Shown piece after piece: positions 8,161 through 15,925 of a DNA stretch of 64,000 nucleotides (positions are counted from its first letter, which is position 1; each line of letters begins with the position of its first letter). Under the pieces are notes generated by a model. It did no database searches. It saw only the letters and a program-made list of their open reading frames with translations, and was not told where the DNA came from. Origin of the DNA: Exiguobacterium marinum DSM 16307 (GTDB lineage: Bacteria > Bacillota > Bacilli > Exiguobacteriales > Exiguobacteriaceae). Both the position numbers and the translations under genes were made by a program. The stretch lies in the NCBI RefSeq assembly GCF_000620845.1, contig NZ_KK211189.1:759662-823661 (forward strand), read 5' to 3'.

Positions 8161-9012
8161 ATGAGTAATCGTGTCATGGTGGTCGGTGTATCAACGTTTA
8201 AAGGATTTCATATTGCTCGACGTCTATTAAAAGAAGGTTGCGAAGTAATCGGGATCGATGACGAAGGACAAGCGAAACATCAACTCTCAAAGCAACGACT
8301 CTATGTATTGTCTCACCCAATGTTTCATCTCATTCGAACAGATACATCACACAGGCCGAATATGCGTCAAGTCATGACGATGTATGAGCCAAATCACGTC
8401 ATCTTATGCGGGGGACCTTCAAGTGTTTATACAGGGAGGGAGATGGAGCGCTTTGAACAGGTGAAGCAATTGATCAGAAGTCAAAAAAATAGGGTGTCCG
8501 CCCCATCGTTCATCACTTTCGACCTTCCAATCGAAGATACACGACATTCCTCGTCGGCACTGCACCTCGTGACAGAAGATGTTTACGGCCCTTGGGACGA
8601 TTCGACTACGTTGTTCTCAAAAGCAGTGCTCGCTATTGATCAAGGTCATCGTATGGTTGGTTACTATGCAACGGATATCGTGAAAGCTTCTTATATCGAT
8701 GATGTGGTTGAAACAGTCGTTCGAGTTCTACGGCTCATTCAATCAGATTTGACTCTCGTTGGGCAGTTTCGAATTAACGCTTCCGACTATGTCCATGTTC
8801 AAACGTTATTAACTGAAGTCGGATATTTGATGCATCATCCGGTAAACCTGACGCTTCCGGTTCGTGATCAAGTGTTTCATGAAGTAGATTTGCCTACGCT
8901 AGAAGCTATGACTGGTTTTAACCCTCGGACATCCTTATATGAAGGGTTGAAGGAATTGATTGAATGGTACGACACCTATCAAACGATGATGAAGGAGGAC
9001 ATGAGCACATGA
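8161..9012 (+). CDS. Degenerate NAD-dependent epimerase/dehydratase-like protein
   Basis: A 283-residue protein resembling extended short-chain dehydrogenases such as UDP-glucuronate epimerase: a Rossmann start (VMVVGVSTFKGFHIARRLL, residues 5-23) in which the TGxxGFIG motif is altered to GVSTFKGF, and the EDVYGPWDD segment near 141. The stretch that normally carries the catalytic YxxxK is missing or unrecognisable, so it may not catalyse epimerisation. The ATG at 8161 has AAAGGGGGGAG upstream, 13 bases after the dehydratase stop. It overlaps the following aminotransferase by four bases, which ties it to the amino-sugar pathway, possibly as a binding or scaffolding partner. Confidence 0.65.
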   Translation: MSNRVMVVGVSTFKGFHIARRLLKEGCEVIGIDDEGQAKHQLSKQRLYVLSHPMFHLIRTDTSHRPNMRQVMTMYEPNHVILCGGPSSVYTGREMERFEQVKQLIRSQKNRVSAPSFITFDLPIEDTRHSSSALHLVTEDVYGPWDDSTTLFSKAVLAIDQGHRMVGYYATDIVKASYIDDVVETVVRVLRLIQSDLTLVGQFRINASDYVHVQTLLTEVGYLMHHPVNLTLPVRDQVFHEVDLPTLEAMTGFNPRTSLYEGLKELIEWYDTYQTMMKEDMST

Positions 9013-10151
9013 ATATTCTATTATCAAAGCCGCACATGTCCGGTCGAGAAATGATCTATGTAGAGGAGGCGTTCTCGAGTAATTGGATTGCGCCACTCGG
9101 TCCGAACGTCAACGCATTTGAAGACGAACTTGGAAAGTACACCGATCATACGCATATGTTGGCAACTAGCTCCGGTACGGCGGCGCTACATCTTGCCTTG
9201 ATGACGCTCGGGATAGAGAAGAACGATCTCGTCTTTTGTCAGACACTCACTTTTGTCGCTTCGGTCAATCCAATCCTTTACGTCGGAGCAACACCGGTCT
9301 TCATTGACTCAGAAGATGAGACGTGGAACATGTCTCCGGAGGCTTTGCGGAAAGCACTCGTTCAAGCTGCTACGAAAGGGCGATTACCTAAAGCAGTCAT
9401 CGTTGTTCATCTATATGGGGTGGTCGCAAAAATCGGTGAGATTCGTCAAATTTGTAAGGAATTTGAGGTCCCGTTGATTGAAGATGCCGCAGAGTCACTC
9501 GGTTCGACGTGGCAAGGTCTAATGACCGGTACGATTGGAGACATCGGTTTTTATTCATTCAATGGTAATAAAATTATCACAACATCAGGCGGAGGGATGC
9601 TACTGCTCGGCTCTGACAGTCAACGTCAACATGCGTTAAAACTCGCAACACAAGCAAGGGAGAATGAGTTGCACTATGAGCATGAGGAAGTAGGTTATAA
9701 CTACCGTTTAAGTAATGTCTCGGCAGGTATCGGTCGTGGACAGTTAGAGGTCATCGAACAGCGGGTACGTGCGCGACGCAATGTCTTTAAACGATATGAA
9801 CGCATGTTTTCAGAAATGGATGTCACGTACCAACAAGAGGTTCCGTATTCGCGTGCGAATCGTTGGCTGACTGCGATGCAACTTGGTCGAGACGTCGTCA
9901 GCCGTGATCAATTGATTCAACACTTAACAGGGGCTGGTATTGAATCACGACCTGTGTGGAAACCAATGCATTTACAGCCGCTCTACCGAGATGCTGAATA
10001 TGTCACAGTCGATGGAGAAGATGTCAGCCGTCGATTATTTGAAAACGGGATTTGTTTACCGTCGAGCTCCAATATGACGATTGGAGAACAGCAAAAAGTG
10101 ATTCAAACCGTGCTTGATACACGTTCTTTCATAAAAGAAAAAAGCGTGTAA
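9009..10151 (+). CDS. DegT/DnrJ/EryC1 PLP-dependent sugar aminotransferase (EpsN/PglE-like)
   Basis: A 380-residue aminotransferase of the family that adds an amino group to 4-keto-6-deoxy nucleotide sugars. Visible features: TSSGTAALHLAL near 53-64, the EDAAESLG cofactor segment (158-165), and the PLP lysine in FNGNKIITTSGGG (Lys188). It should act on the product of the dehydratase at 6231 to give a UDP-4-amino-4,6-dideoxy sugar, as in bacillosamine-type pathways. Start chosen at the ATG overlapping the previous stop (ATGA) with GAAGGAGG upstream. No acetyltransferase of the PglD type follows; a formyltransferase-like gene does. Confidence 0.88.
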   Translation: MNILLSKPHMSGREMIYVEEAFSSNWIAPLGPNVNAFEDELGKYTDHTHMLATSSGTAALHLALMTLGIEKNDLVFCQTLTFVASVNPILYVGATPVFIDSEDETWNMSPEALRKALVQAATKGRLPKAVIVVHLYGVVAKIGEIRQICKEFEVPLIEDAAESLGSTWQGLMTGTIGDIGFYSFNGNKIITTSGGGMLLLGSDSQRQHALKLATQARENELHYEHEEVGYNYRLSNVSAGIGRGQLEVIEQRVRARRNVFKRYERMFSEMDVTYQQEVPYSRANRWLTAMQLGRDVVSRDQLIQHLTGAGIESRPVWKPMHLQPLYRDAEYVTVDGEDVSRRLFENGICLPSSSNMTIGEQQKVIQTVLDTRSFIKEKSV

Positions 10152-10163
10152 GGAGGAACATAT

Positions 10164-10745
10164 ATGACGAAGGAAGCAGAGATCATTCAAGCGCTTCAAA
10201 CTGCTGCATCTCTGACTCCCTCCCTCACGGTGACACAATATCAACGATGGAGCCAAAATCGAGACGCCCCCACGTTTCTAGACATTTTGAAAGTATACGG
10301 GACGTGGACAAGTGCCTTGAAAGCGTCAGGGTTGTTAGAACCAAGGCGTTATGAATCTCATGATTTTATACAAGCGCTTCGGCTCGCATCGATACAAGGA
10401 GGAAAGTTAACGAGCAGTCAATATCAACAATGGGCAGCTGGTCGGAACGTCCCTTCATTAGGTGATATTATTACCCACTTTGGGTCATGGAGTCTTGCTG
10501 TAAAAGCGGTCGAACATTTAGAAGAAGAACATTTCACGGTACAACCCGCGAAAGAGAAAGCGGAGATGGTGCAAGCGTTGTATGAGGCCTATCGGGTGTT
10601 AACCCCGTTCAATGCGATTACTTATCAAAAATGGGCGAAACAATTTCATAAACCGAGTGTGGCAAAAGTGTCAAGACGTTTTGGTTCATGGAAGCGGGCT
10701 CTATATGAACTTGGGATTCAAGAAGTGACGGATCGAAAGCGATAA
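10164..10745 (+). CDS. Stand-alone protein of three homing-endonuclease-associated (FGSW) repeats
   Basis: A 193-residue protein made of three 55-60 residue repeats (about 3-57, 62-118, 129-185) with the pattern IIQAL..A...L...QY..W......P....I...FGSW..AL. It is a paralogue of the four-repeat protein at 5079-5831. No nuclease motif, signal peptide or membrane helix is visible. ATG follows AAGGAGG, 12 bases after the aminotransferase stop, so it is transcribed with the amino-sugar genes. Such repeats occur beside HNH-type homing endonucleases, where they are thought to recognise DNA. Here a regulatory or structural DNA-binding role is only a guess. Confidence 0.72.
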   Translation: MTKEAEIIQALQTAASLTPSLTVTQYQRWSQNRDAPTFLDILKVYGTWTSALKASGLLEPRRYESHDFIQALRLASIQGGKLTSSQYQQWAAGRNVPSLGDIITHFGSWSLAVKAVEHLEEEHFTVQPAKEKAEMVQALYEAYRVLTPFNAITYQKWAKQFHKPSVAKVSRRFGSWKRALYELGIQEVTDRKR

Positions 10746-10763
10746 GTGTGGAGGGATGTGGAG

Positions 10764-11423
10764 ATGACTAGACCCATTGTGATCATGATTAGTGATCATC
10801 ATACGTCTATTTTTGTATATCATGCTATTCGTAATTTGGGAGTAACACATGTCATTCAAGAAGATGGGCCAACCGAACATCGACCGCAGTCTCTCAAGGA
10901 ATGGCTTATCCATCAATACATTCGGTGGGCGACACCGTTTATGCGTTGGACGAGTCAAAAGCGTATTCAAGAAGTGAGAAAACGGTATCCGTTAAATGAT
11001 CTATCGATTCCACCACACCATATCATTCATGTGTCATCATTGAACGATGATAAGACGATGATGTGGCTTGAAAAACTTGCCCCAGAGTTAATTGTTGTCC
11101 ATGAGACAGGGCCGATTGAGCCGAGTCGATTGAATCAATTGCCGTGTCCGATTCTCACGATACGTCCATCAATGGCGGAAGGACAGCTACAAGCGTATTG
11201 GGCGATTCAACATCAGCCTTCGTTCTGTGAGACGACGCTTGAACAATGGACCACACAAGGATGGCGGGTTCTCGAGCGAGTGGTCATCTATAAAGGTGGG
11301 ACCGACAATTTTGCCACATATCCTTACCTACAATTGACAACGGTCTTACCGATGTTACGTCGACACATCGAAACGATGGATAGTATGAAAACAGACCACC
11401 GACAAATCAAAGTCCAAGCCTGA
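10764..11423 (+). CDS. Formyltransferase-like protein with altered catalytic residues
   Basis: The 219-residue product resembles the N-terminal domain of N10-formyltetrahydrofolate-dependent formyltransferases: a Rossmann-like start (IVIMISDHHTSIFVYHAI), LAPELIVVHETGPI near 103-116, then ILTIRPSMAEG and YWAIQHQ near 127-150, which align with the NxHPSLLPxxRG...WAI region. In that alignment the catalytic Asn and His become Thr and Arg, and the later Asp is not obvious, so enzymatic activity is doubtful. Context (dehydratase and aminotransferase upstream) would fit N-formylation of a 4-amino sugar. Start ATG 10764 after GGAGG; a GTG 18 bases upstream is less well placed. Recognition is moderate; it could be another Rossmann protein. 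Confidence 0.45.
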   Translation: MTRPIVIMISDHHTSIFVYHAIRNLGVTHVIQEDGPTEHRPQSLKEWLIHQYIRWATPFMRWTSQKRIQEVRKRYPLNDLSIPPHHIIHVSSLNDDKTMMWLEKLAPELIVVHETGPIEPSRLNQLPCPILTIRPSMAEGQLQAYWAIQHQPSFCETTLEQWTTQGWRVLERVVIYKGGTDNFATYPYLQLTTVLPMLRRHIETMDSMKTDHRQIKVQA

Positions 11424-11434
11424 GGCTTGGACTT
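11410..11434. terminator. Hairpin overlapping two convergent stop codons
   Basis: AAGTCCAAGCC-TGA-GGCTTGGACTT is a perfect 11-bp inverted repeat whose loop is the stop codon of the formyltransferase-like gene and whose right arm touches the stop of the MerR gene. T-runs on either side are poor, so termination efficiency is uncertain. Confidence 0.5.
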
Positions 11435-12197
11435 AACTGTTGACGATACAATAATATTGGATGGCTTCGTTGTAATAGGCAGCAAGACCTGGCTCGAAGC
11501 GGTCATAAAATTCGGTGAATCGTTCATCCGCCACATACATCTGTCCGAGTCCACTGAACATGTCGAGCGAACAATCGTAAAAGTGTGTGTCGATGAACAA
11601 ATGATTGTCTCTGACAATCGATTGAACCCGTTCATCCTCGATTGCGACTTGTGAGCGGAACAGGTCGACGAGTGGCGCAATCAAATCGAGGTGCATCTGA
11701 TTCATGCGCTCCCAGTCCGTTTTCGAGCGCTTCGCCGCCCGTTCTTGTGTGGTTTTGTAAGCTGAACTGTCCCCCCACCGCTCCTTTACCTCATCTTGAT
11801 GCTTTGCCTCATGTGCTTGAATCTCTTCATAAGACAATCCGTTGAACAATGATTTGTCTTCCATCGGGATCCCTCCTTTTAGTGAGGTGAGGGTCGCTTC
11901 AGCGGTCTCCGCCAACTTCGCAAAATAAGCCGCTTTCTGTCGTAACGCCTCGATATGCTCACTCAACACCTCGACTCGGTCGAACGTCGTCGAATCAAGC
12001 AATTGTCTGATTTGATCGAGGGGGACATCGAGTGTTCGGTAGAATAAGATAAGTTGCAACCGTTCTGCGTCGCTCGACATGTAACGCCGGTAACCGTTAT
12101 CATCGCGAGCGGGAACGAGAAGACCAATCGCGTCATAGTGTCGAAGCGTTCGTGTCGTCGTCCCTGCGAGTGCCGCGAGTTGTTGGATGGTGTACAT
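11433..12197 (-). CDS. MerR-family regulator with TipA-type ligand domain
   Basis: The 254-residue protein has an N-terminal MerR winged helix (1-70; YTIQQLAALAGTTTRTLRHYDAIGLL), a dimerisation coiled coil (about 75-115) and a C-terminal TipAS domain (about 130-250) with LSYEEIQAHEAKHQDEVKERWG, the fold that binds peptide antibiotics in TipA and is found in B. subtilis Mta. It probably activates its own promoter and multidrug-response genes on ligand binding. ATG is preceded by GGAGGTG. The GNAT gene at 12245 lies directly upstream on the same strand, and a palindromic operator with a 19-bp promoter spacer separates them. Confidence 0.85.
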   Translation of the reverse strand: MYTIQQLAALAGTTTRTLRHYDAIGLLVPARDDNGYRRYMSSDAERLQLILFYRTLDVPLDQIRQLLDSTTFDRVEVLSEHIEALRQKAAYFAKLAETAEATLTSLKGGIPMEDKSLFNGLSYEEIQAHEAKHQDEVKERWGDSSAYKTTQERAAKRSKTDWERMNQMHLDLIAPLVDLFRSQVAIEDERVQSIVRDNHLFIDTHFYDCSLDMFSGLGQMYVADERFTEFYDRFEPGLAAYYNEAIQYYCIVNS

Positions 12198-12217
12198 CCC
12201 TTCACCTCCTTAGCTTC

Positions 12218-12248
12218 AGCGTAAACGTTGACGTCACGTCAAGGTCAA
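12218..12248 (-). promoter_or_regulatory. MerR-type promoter/operator
   Basis: TTGACGTCACGTCAA (12228-12242) is a perfect 7+1+7 palindrome. On the minus strand it sits between TTGACC (12248-12243) and TACGCT (12223-12218), a 19-bp spacer, which is the long spacer typical of MerR-activated promoters. It lies 20-50 bases upstream of the TipA-like regulator, so autoregulation is likely. Confidence 0.55.
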
Positions 12249-12709
12249 GCCCGTTTTTCAAATAACGAAAATCCGTTCCGTTCCCCGATGTAACGGAAAC
12301 CGAACTGAGGATAGTACCCATTCAAGAAGGTGTTGTCGGCAACACAGTCTAACCGAATCGTTGATGGTGAATGGGAGAGCGCATATTCCATTAATTTCTC
12401 TCCAATCCGCTCACCCTTTAAACGTGAGTCCGTGACGAGTCGATGCAAGTAAACGGCATCGTCCGGTTTTTCCCATAGGTTATGGTCCCAATCGGTCGGT
12501 GGGATGAGACTGACCGAACCGACCACTTGCGCGTCACGTTCATATACAAACACGGACCCTTTCGTTAAATCGTGTCGTACATAATCCGAGCGGCTCGGCT
12601 CTAAATACTTGACCCATTGTGACTTCCCGGCGACTTGAAACTCTTTCGCTTTCTTCAGAATTAAGTGATCGATTGCTGGGAAATCCCGAAGTGTAGCAGG
12701 TCGAAACAT
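12245..12709 (-). CDS. GNAT-family N-acetyltransferase
   Basis: A 154-residue single-domain GNAT protein. The acetyl-CoA binding core is visible as VYLHRLVTDSRLKGERIGEKLMEYAL near 86-111, followed by the conserved YYPQFGFRYIGE segment near the C-terminus. The substrate is unknown. Start set at the ATG ending at 12709, seven bases after GAGGTG; an ATG 21 bases further upstream has no ribosome site. Its end overlaps the -35 of the MerR promoter, and the two may also be cotranscribed. Confidence 0.82.
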   Translation of the reverse strand: MFRPATLRDFPAIDHLILKKAKEFQVAGKSQWVKYLEPSRSDYVRHDLTKGSVFVYERDAQVVGSVSLIPPTDWDHNLWEKPDDAVYLHRLVTDSRLKGERIGEKLMEYALSHSPSTIRLDCVADNTFLNGYYPQFGFRYIGERNGFSLFEKRA

Positions 12710-12781
12710 GATAAAACACCTCGCTTTCATTTCTTTACAAAATCATGTAGGGTACACGTTAAGTATGCTGATGAAACATCT

Positions 12782-12853
12782 TTGTATCATTGAATGTTTT
12801 TTGGTAAGATAAATTTATTGCAACGTGCAAACGATTGCGCTAATTGATATAAA
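12782..12853 (+). promoter_or_regulatory. Glucosidase promoter with LacI/CcpA-type operator
   Basis: TTGTAT (12782), 17-bp spacer, TAAGAT (12805) form one promoter candidate; GTGCAA (12825), 17-bp spacer, TATAAA (12848) form another. The partly palindromic GTGCAAACGATTGCG (12825-12839) matches the cre consensus WTGNAANCGNWNNCW at 13 of 15 positions and is also a good LacI-family half-palindrome. It would sit just downstream of the first start site or over the second -35. Confidence 0.5.
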
Positions 12854-12881
12854 GTTCACAGCACGGATAAGATGATTATAT

Positions 12882-14633
12882 ATGAAGAGCAGTGAGTTTT
12901 GGGATAAGGAGTATCTAGATCACATGCAACTTTTACAACGAGAACAACAAACACAAACAAAGACGCTTAAACGCAACTGGTGGAAAGAAGCCGTCGCCTA
13001 TCAGATTTATCCGCGCAGTTTTTACGACGCGAACGGAGACGGAATCGGAGACATCCAAGGAATCATTGATAAGCTCGACTATTTGAAAGACCTCGGCATT
13101 GACGTCATCTGGATTTGTCCGATGTATAAGTCACCAAACGATGATAACGGTTATGACATTAGTGACTATCAAGATATCATGGACGAGTTCGGTACGATGG
13201 AAGACTTCGACCGCTTATTGGACGAAGTGCATCAGCGCGGTATGAAACTGTTGCTCGACCTCGTCGTCAACCATACGTCGGATGAGCACCCTTGGTTCAT
13301 TGAATCGAAGAGCTCAAAAGACAATCCGAAGCGCGACTGGTATATCTGGCGCGACGGAAAACCGGACGGGTCGAAGCCGAATAACTGGGAATCGATCTTT
13401 GGTGGCTCGGCTTGGGAATTCGATGAGACGACGGAGCAATACTACTTGCATGTCTTCTCGAAGAAACAGCCGGACCTCAATTGGGAAAATCCTGAGATGC
13501 GTACAGCGGTATACGATATGATCAACTGGTGGCTCGAAAAAGGAATCGACGGATTCCGTGTCGATGCAATCAGCCACATTCGCAAGAATCCGACGTTCGC
13601 CGACTTGCCAAACCCGAACGACCTCGACTTTGTACCGTCGTTCGAGATGCACATGAACGTGGACGGAATTCACGACTATTTAGAAGAGCTTCGTGACGAG
13701 ACGTTCAATAAACATGACATCATGACAGTCGGTGAAGCGAACGGTGTATCCCCTGACGATGCGCACCTTTGGGTCGGTGAAAAAGAAGGGAAGATGAACA
13801 TGGTCTTCCAATTCGAACACATGGACCTATGGAGTGAAAATGCCGATTCGAAACTCGATGTCGTCCACTTGAAGAACGTGTTGACGAAATGGCAAAAAGG
13901 ACTTGAAGCCGACGGATGGAACGCGCTTTACGTCGAAAACCATGACCAAACGCGTACCGTCTCAAAATGGGGAGACGATGAGCGTTACTGGAAAGAGAGC
14001 GCGAAATCGATTGCGATGATGTACTTCCTCATGCAAGGGACGCCGTTTATCTATCAAGGTCAAGAAATCGGGATGACGAACGTCAAATTTGAGTCGATTG
14101 ACCAATACGATGACATCGCGACACGCAATCGCTACTATATCGGCGTCGAACAAGGGAAGAGCCATGACGAAATGATGCGCATCACGTGGAATTCGTCACG
14201 CGACAACACGCGTACACCGATGCAGTGGAGTGATGCTCCGAATGCCGGGTTCACGTTCGCGGAGAAGCCGTGGTTCGGGATCAATCCGAACTATACAGAC
14301 ATCAACGTCGAATCGCAGCTTGAAGACGAGGACTCGATCTTCAACTTCTATAAAGAGATGATTCAACTTCGCAAAGGTGACGAGACGTTTGTATACGGTT
14401 CGTATGACGTCGTCTTACCGGATCACTCGGAAGTGTATGCTTATACGCGTACGCTCGGGGAGACGCAATACCTCGTCGTCACGAACTTGACGGCGAAAGA
14501 GACGATGTTTGACATGGATCAAACACTTCGTGCGAAAAATGTCGTCTTGAGCAATATGCCGATTGAAGGCGATGTTGAATCAACACTCCTTCATTTGAAA
14601 CCATTCGAAGGCCGTGTGTATAAAGTAAGCTAA
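12882..14633 (+). CDS. malL: GH13 oligo-1,6-glucosidase / alpha-glucosidase
   Basis: A 583-residue glycoside hydrolase family 13 enzyme with the (beta/alpha)8 barrel motifs: DLVVNHTSDEHPWF, QPDLN (196-200, the oligo-1,6-glucosidase subfamily marker), GFRVDAIS with nucleophile Asp228, VGEANG with acid/base Glu285, and ENHDQTR with Asp355. It should cleave isomaltose-type oligosaccharides in the cytoplasm; no signal peptide is present. The homologous region normally starts at the WWKEAV segment, which is residue 33 here, so the N-terminus is about 30 residues longer than usual. ATG 12882 has only a weak GGATAAG site; ATG 12924 behind AAGGAG is an alternative. No sugar transporter gene is adjacent. 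Confidence 0.9.
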   Translation: MKSSEFWDKEYLDHMQLLQREQQTQTKTLKRNWWKEAVAYQIYPRSFYDANGDGIGDIQGIIDKLDYLKDLGIDVIWICPMYKSPNDDNGYDISDYQDIMDEFGTMEDFDRLLDEVHQRGMKLLLDLVVNHTSDEHPWFIESKSSKDNPKRDWYIWRDGKPDGSKPNNWESIFGGSAWEFDETTEQYYLHVFSKKQPDLNWENPEMRTAVYDMINWWLEKGIDGFRVDAISHIRKNPTFADLPNPNDLDFVPSFEMHMNVDGIHDYLEELRDETFNKHDIMTVGEANGVSPDDAHLWVGEKEGKMNMVFQFEHMDLWSENADSKLDVVHLKNVLTKWQKGLEADGWNALYVENHDQTRTVSKWGDDERYWKESAKSIAMMYFLMQGTPFIYQGQEIGMTNVKFESIDQYDDIATRNRYYIGVEQGKSHDEMMRITWNSSRDNTRTPMQWSDAPNAGFTFAEKPWFGINPNYTDINVESQLEDEDSIFNFYKEMIQLRKGDETFVYGSYDVVLPDHSEVYAYTRTLGETQYLVVTNLTAKETMFDMDQTLRAKNVVLSNMPIEGDVESTLLHLKPFEGRVYKVS

Positions 14634-14654
14634 CCTTTTGACTTTTCATAGGGA

Positions 14655-14687
14655 GACCGCGGGTACATCATTGCCTGCGGTCTTTTT
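14655..14687 (+). terminator. Intrinsic terminator after the glucosidase
   Basis: GACCGCGGGT pairs with GCCTGCGGTC (10 bp, two wobble pairs) and is followed by TTTTTC. Confidence 0.85.
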
Positions 14688-14705
14688 CTAGAGTTGTCTT
14701 TCTAG

Positions 14706-14861
14706 CGTATCGAGACACATATCAATCTTGACAATGAAGCATCCATCCATTTCACAGAGCGTGTCGGAATGTCGTACGAGTGCACAAGAGAAGGATTCAT
14801 CTATGAAAACGATGAGTGGATGAATCACTTTGTCTACGTGAAGACGAAGCAATGTCAATAG
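14706..14861 (+). pseudogene. C-terminal remnant of a GNAT acetyltransferase
   Basis: An open stretch of 51 codons, bounded by TAG on both sides and lacking a start or ribosome site, reads RIETHINLDNEASIHFTERV, then GM, EGFIYENDEW and MNHFVY. This matches the last 50 residues of RimJ/YjcK-type GNAT proteins (the D-N-x-A-S-I-x-x-x-E-K-x-G-F core and the closing aromatic strand). The N-terminal two thirds are gone; the upstream sequence is the glucosidase terminator. I take it for a deletion remnant. Confidence 0.6.
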
Positions 14862-14912
14862 AACGATATGTGGAAGATGTGGTACGATGAGTTGACGGAA
14901 AGGGGGATGAGC

Positions 14913-15332
14913 ATGGCGATTGAACCACTTCGCGTGCGTGTCCAGCAAACAACACGGATGAGTGATATTCCAGAAGCGATTGAGTTAACGATGGATGGAT
15001 TATACTATCCATTGAAGACTGGATTTATTCTCATGTTTGACCAGCAACAAGAGGACGGACCAGTCCCGACGACAATCAAGTACACACCAGAACGGTTGGC
15101 GCTCATCTGCAAAGGACCGATTGAGATGAACCATTCATTCATCGAAGGGCGCTTCACGCAAAGCCTATACAAGAATGCATATATGTCGATGACGATGGCC
15201 ACGACGACATCGCGCCTCGACGTGTCCGAAGAGTCGTGTACGTTCGTATACGAATTGTCCATGAATGAAGAAAACGTGGGTATATATGAAGTACACGTCA
15301 CATGGACGTTTGAAGGAGGAGAGAACGAATGA
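14913..15332 (+). CDS. DUF1934 family protein
   Basis: A 139-residue protein of the DUF1934 (YwiB-like) family, which has a calycin-like beta-barrel. Matching segments include the barrel strands around YYPLKTGFILMF, IKYTPERLALICKGPI, and the closing EVHVTWTFEGGE. The function of the family is not established. Start: the ATG at 14913 is seven bases after AAAGGGGG, whereas the in-frame ATG at 14907 is too close to it. It overlaps the next gene by four bases (ATGA). Confidence 0.75.
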   Translation: MAIEPLRVRVQQTTRMSDIPEAIELTMDGLYYPLKTGFILMFDQQQEDGPVPTTIKYTPERLALICKGPIEMNHSFIEGRFTQSLYKNAYMSMTMATTTSRLDVSEESCTFVYELSMNEENVGIYEVHVTWTFEGGENE

Positions 15333-15757
15333 ATTTTACAGAACGTGTAAACAAGATTGAAGAGATGTTAAATGAAGATTGGTTCGAGATGCTCGAGACG
15401 AACGAAGAAGAGTATGAAGAGTGGCGTGGTCGTCTCGAAGACCATGCTGAACAAGTCATCGTGCATTACGACCAGGAGAACGGGATCGATGTCAATTCGA
15501 TTGATAAACTGCTTCAATTGAACGACGAGTTCCCTCTTCTTTACGGTGAGGATACGGTTCGCCTGTATATCGCACTCATTGAGGCACGCCCAGAAGACAA
15601 AGCGGTCTACGATCGGTACGTCGATTATTTGGCGGCCATCAGTGATGCATCGCATGAACAGTTTTTACATTTCCATACGCTCGTCGAGGCAGGTCGGTTG
15701 GAAGAGGCGAGACAACTCGCTCCGCATATGCCGCAGCGTCTCGGACTCGAAGAGTGA
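15329..15757 (+). CDS. Small acidic hypothetical protein
   Basis: A 142-residue, strongly acidic, probably all-helical soluble protein (many Glu/Asp, WFEMLETNEEEYEEW near 18-32; the second half reads like short helical repeats, LLYGEDTVRLYIALIEARPED). I do not recognise the family. It is translationally coupled to the DUF1934 gene through an ATGA overlap and GGAGGAG, and the two-gene operon is closed by a terminator, so it is very probably expressed. Confidence 0.65.
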   Translation: MNFTERVNKIEEMLNEDWFEMLETNEEEYEEWRGRLEDHAEQVIVHYDQENGIDVNSIDKLLQLNDEFPLLYGEDTVRLYIALIEARPEDKAVYDRYVDYLAAISDASHEQFLHFHTLVEAGRLEEARQLAPHMPQRLGLEE

Positions 15758-15767
15758 GTCTACGAAA

Positions 15768-15798
15768 AGTGTCATCTGAACAAGATGGCGCTTTTTTT
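15768..15798 (+). terminator. Intrinsic terminator of the DUF1934 operon
   Basis: AGTGTCATCT pairs with AGATGGCGCT (10 bp with two G-U pairs), followed by seven Ts. Confidence 0.85.
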
Positions 15799-15925
15799 CA
15801 TGCCTAAAAGGGGGACAATATCCAATCAGAACGTCCATTTTATTTCGAGTGAGCATTCTCTAAGATGAAGGAACAAGGAAATCAAATAGAGAACGTGAAT
15901 GGAAATGAATAAAGGGGGAATTGTG

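Noticed and set aside
12882-12980. Frameshift or fusion at the start of the glucosidase
   Set aside because: The extra 30 residues are in frame, polar and low in complexity, and both candidate start codons keep the catalytic domain intact.
14688-14948. Minus-strand frame opposite the GNAT remnant and DUF1934 start
   Set aside because: The plus-strand reading gives a recognisable acetyltransferase end, whereas this one shows nothing.
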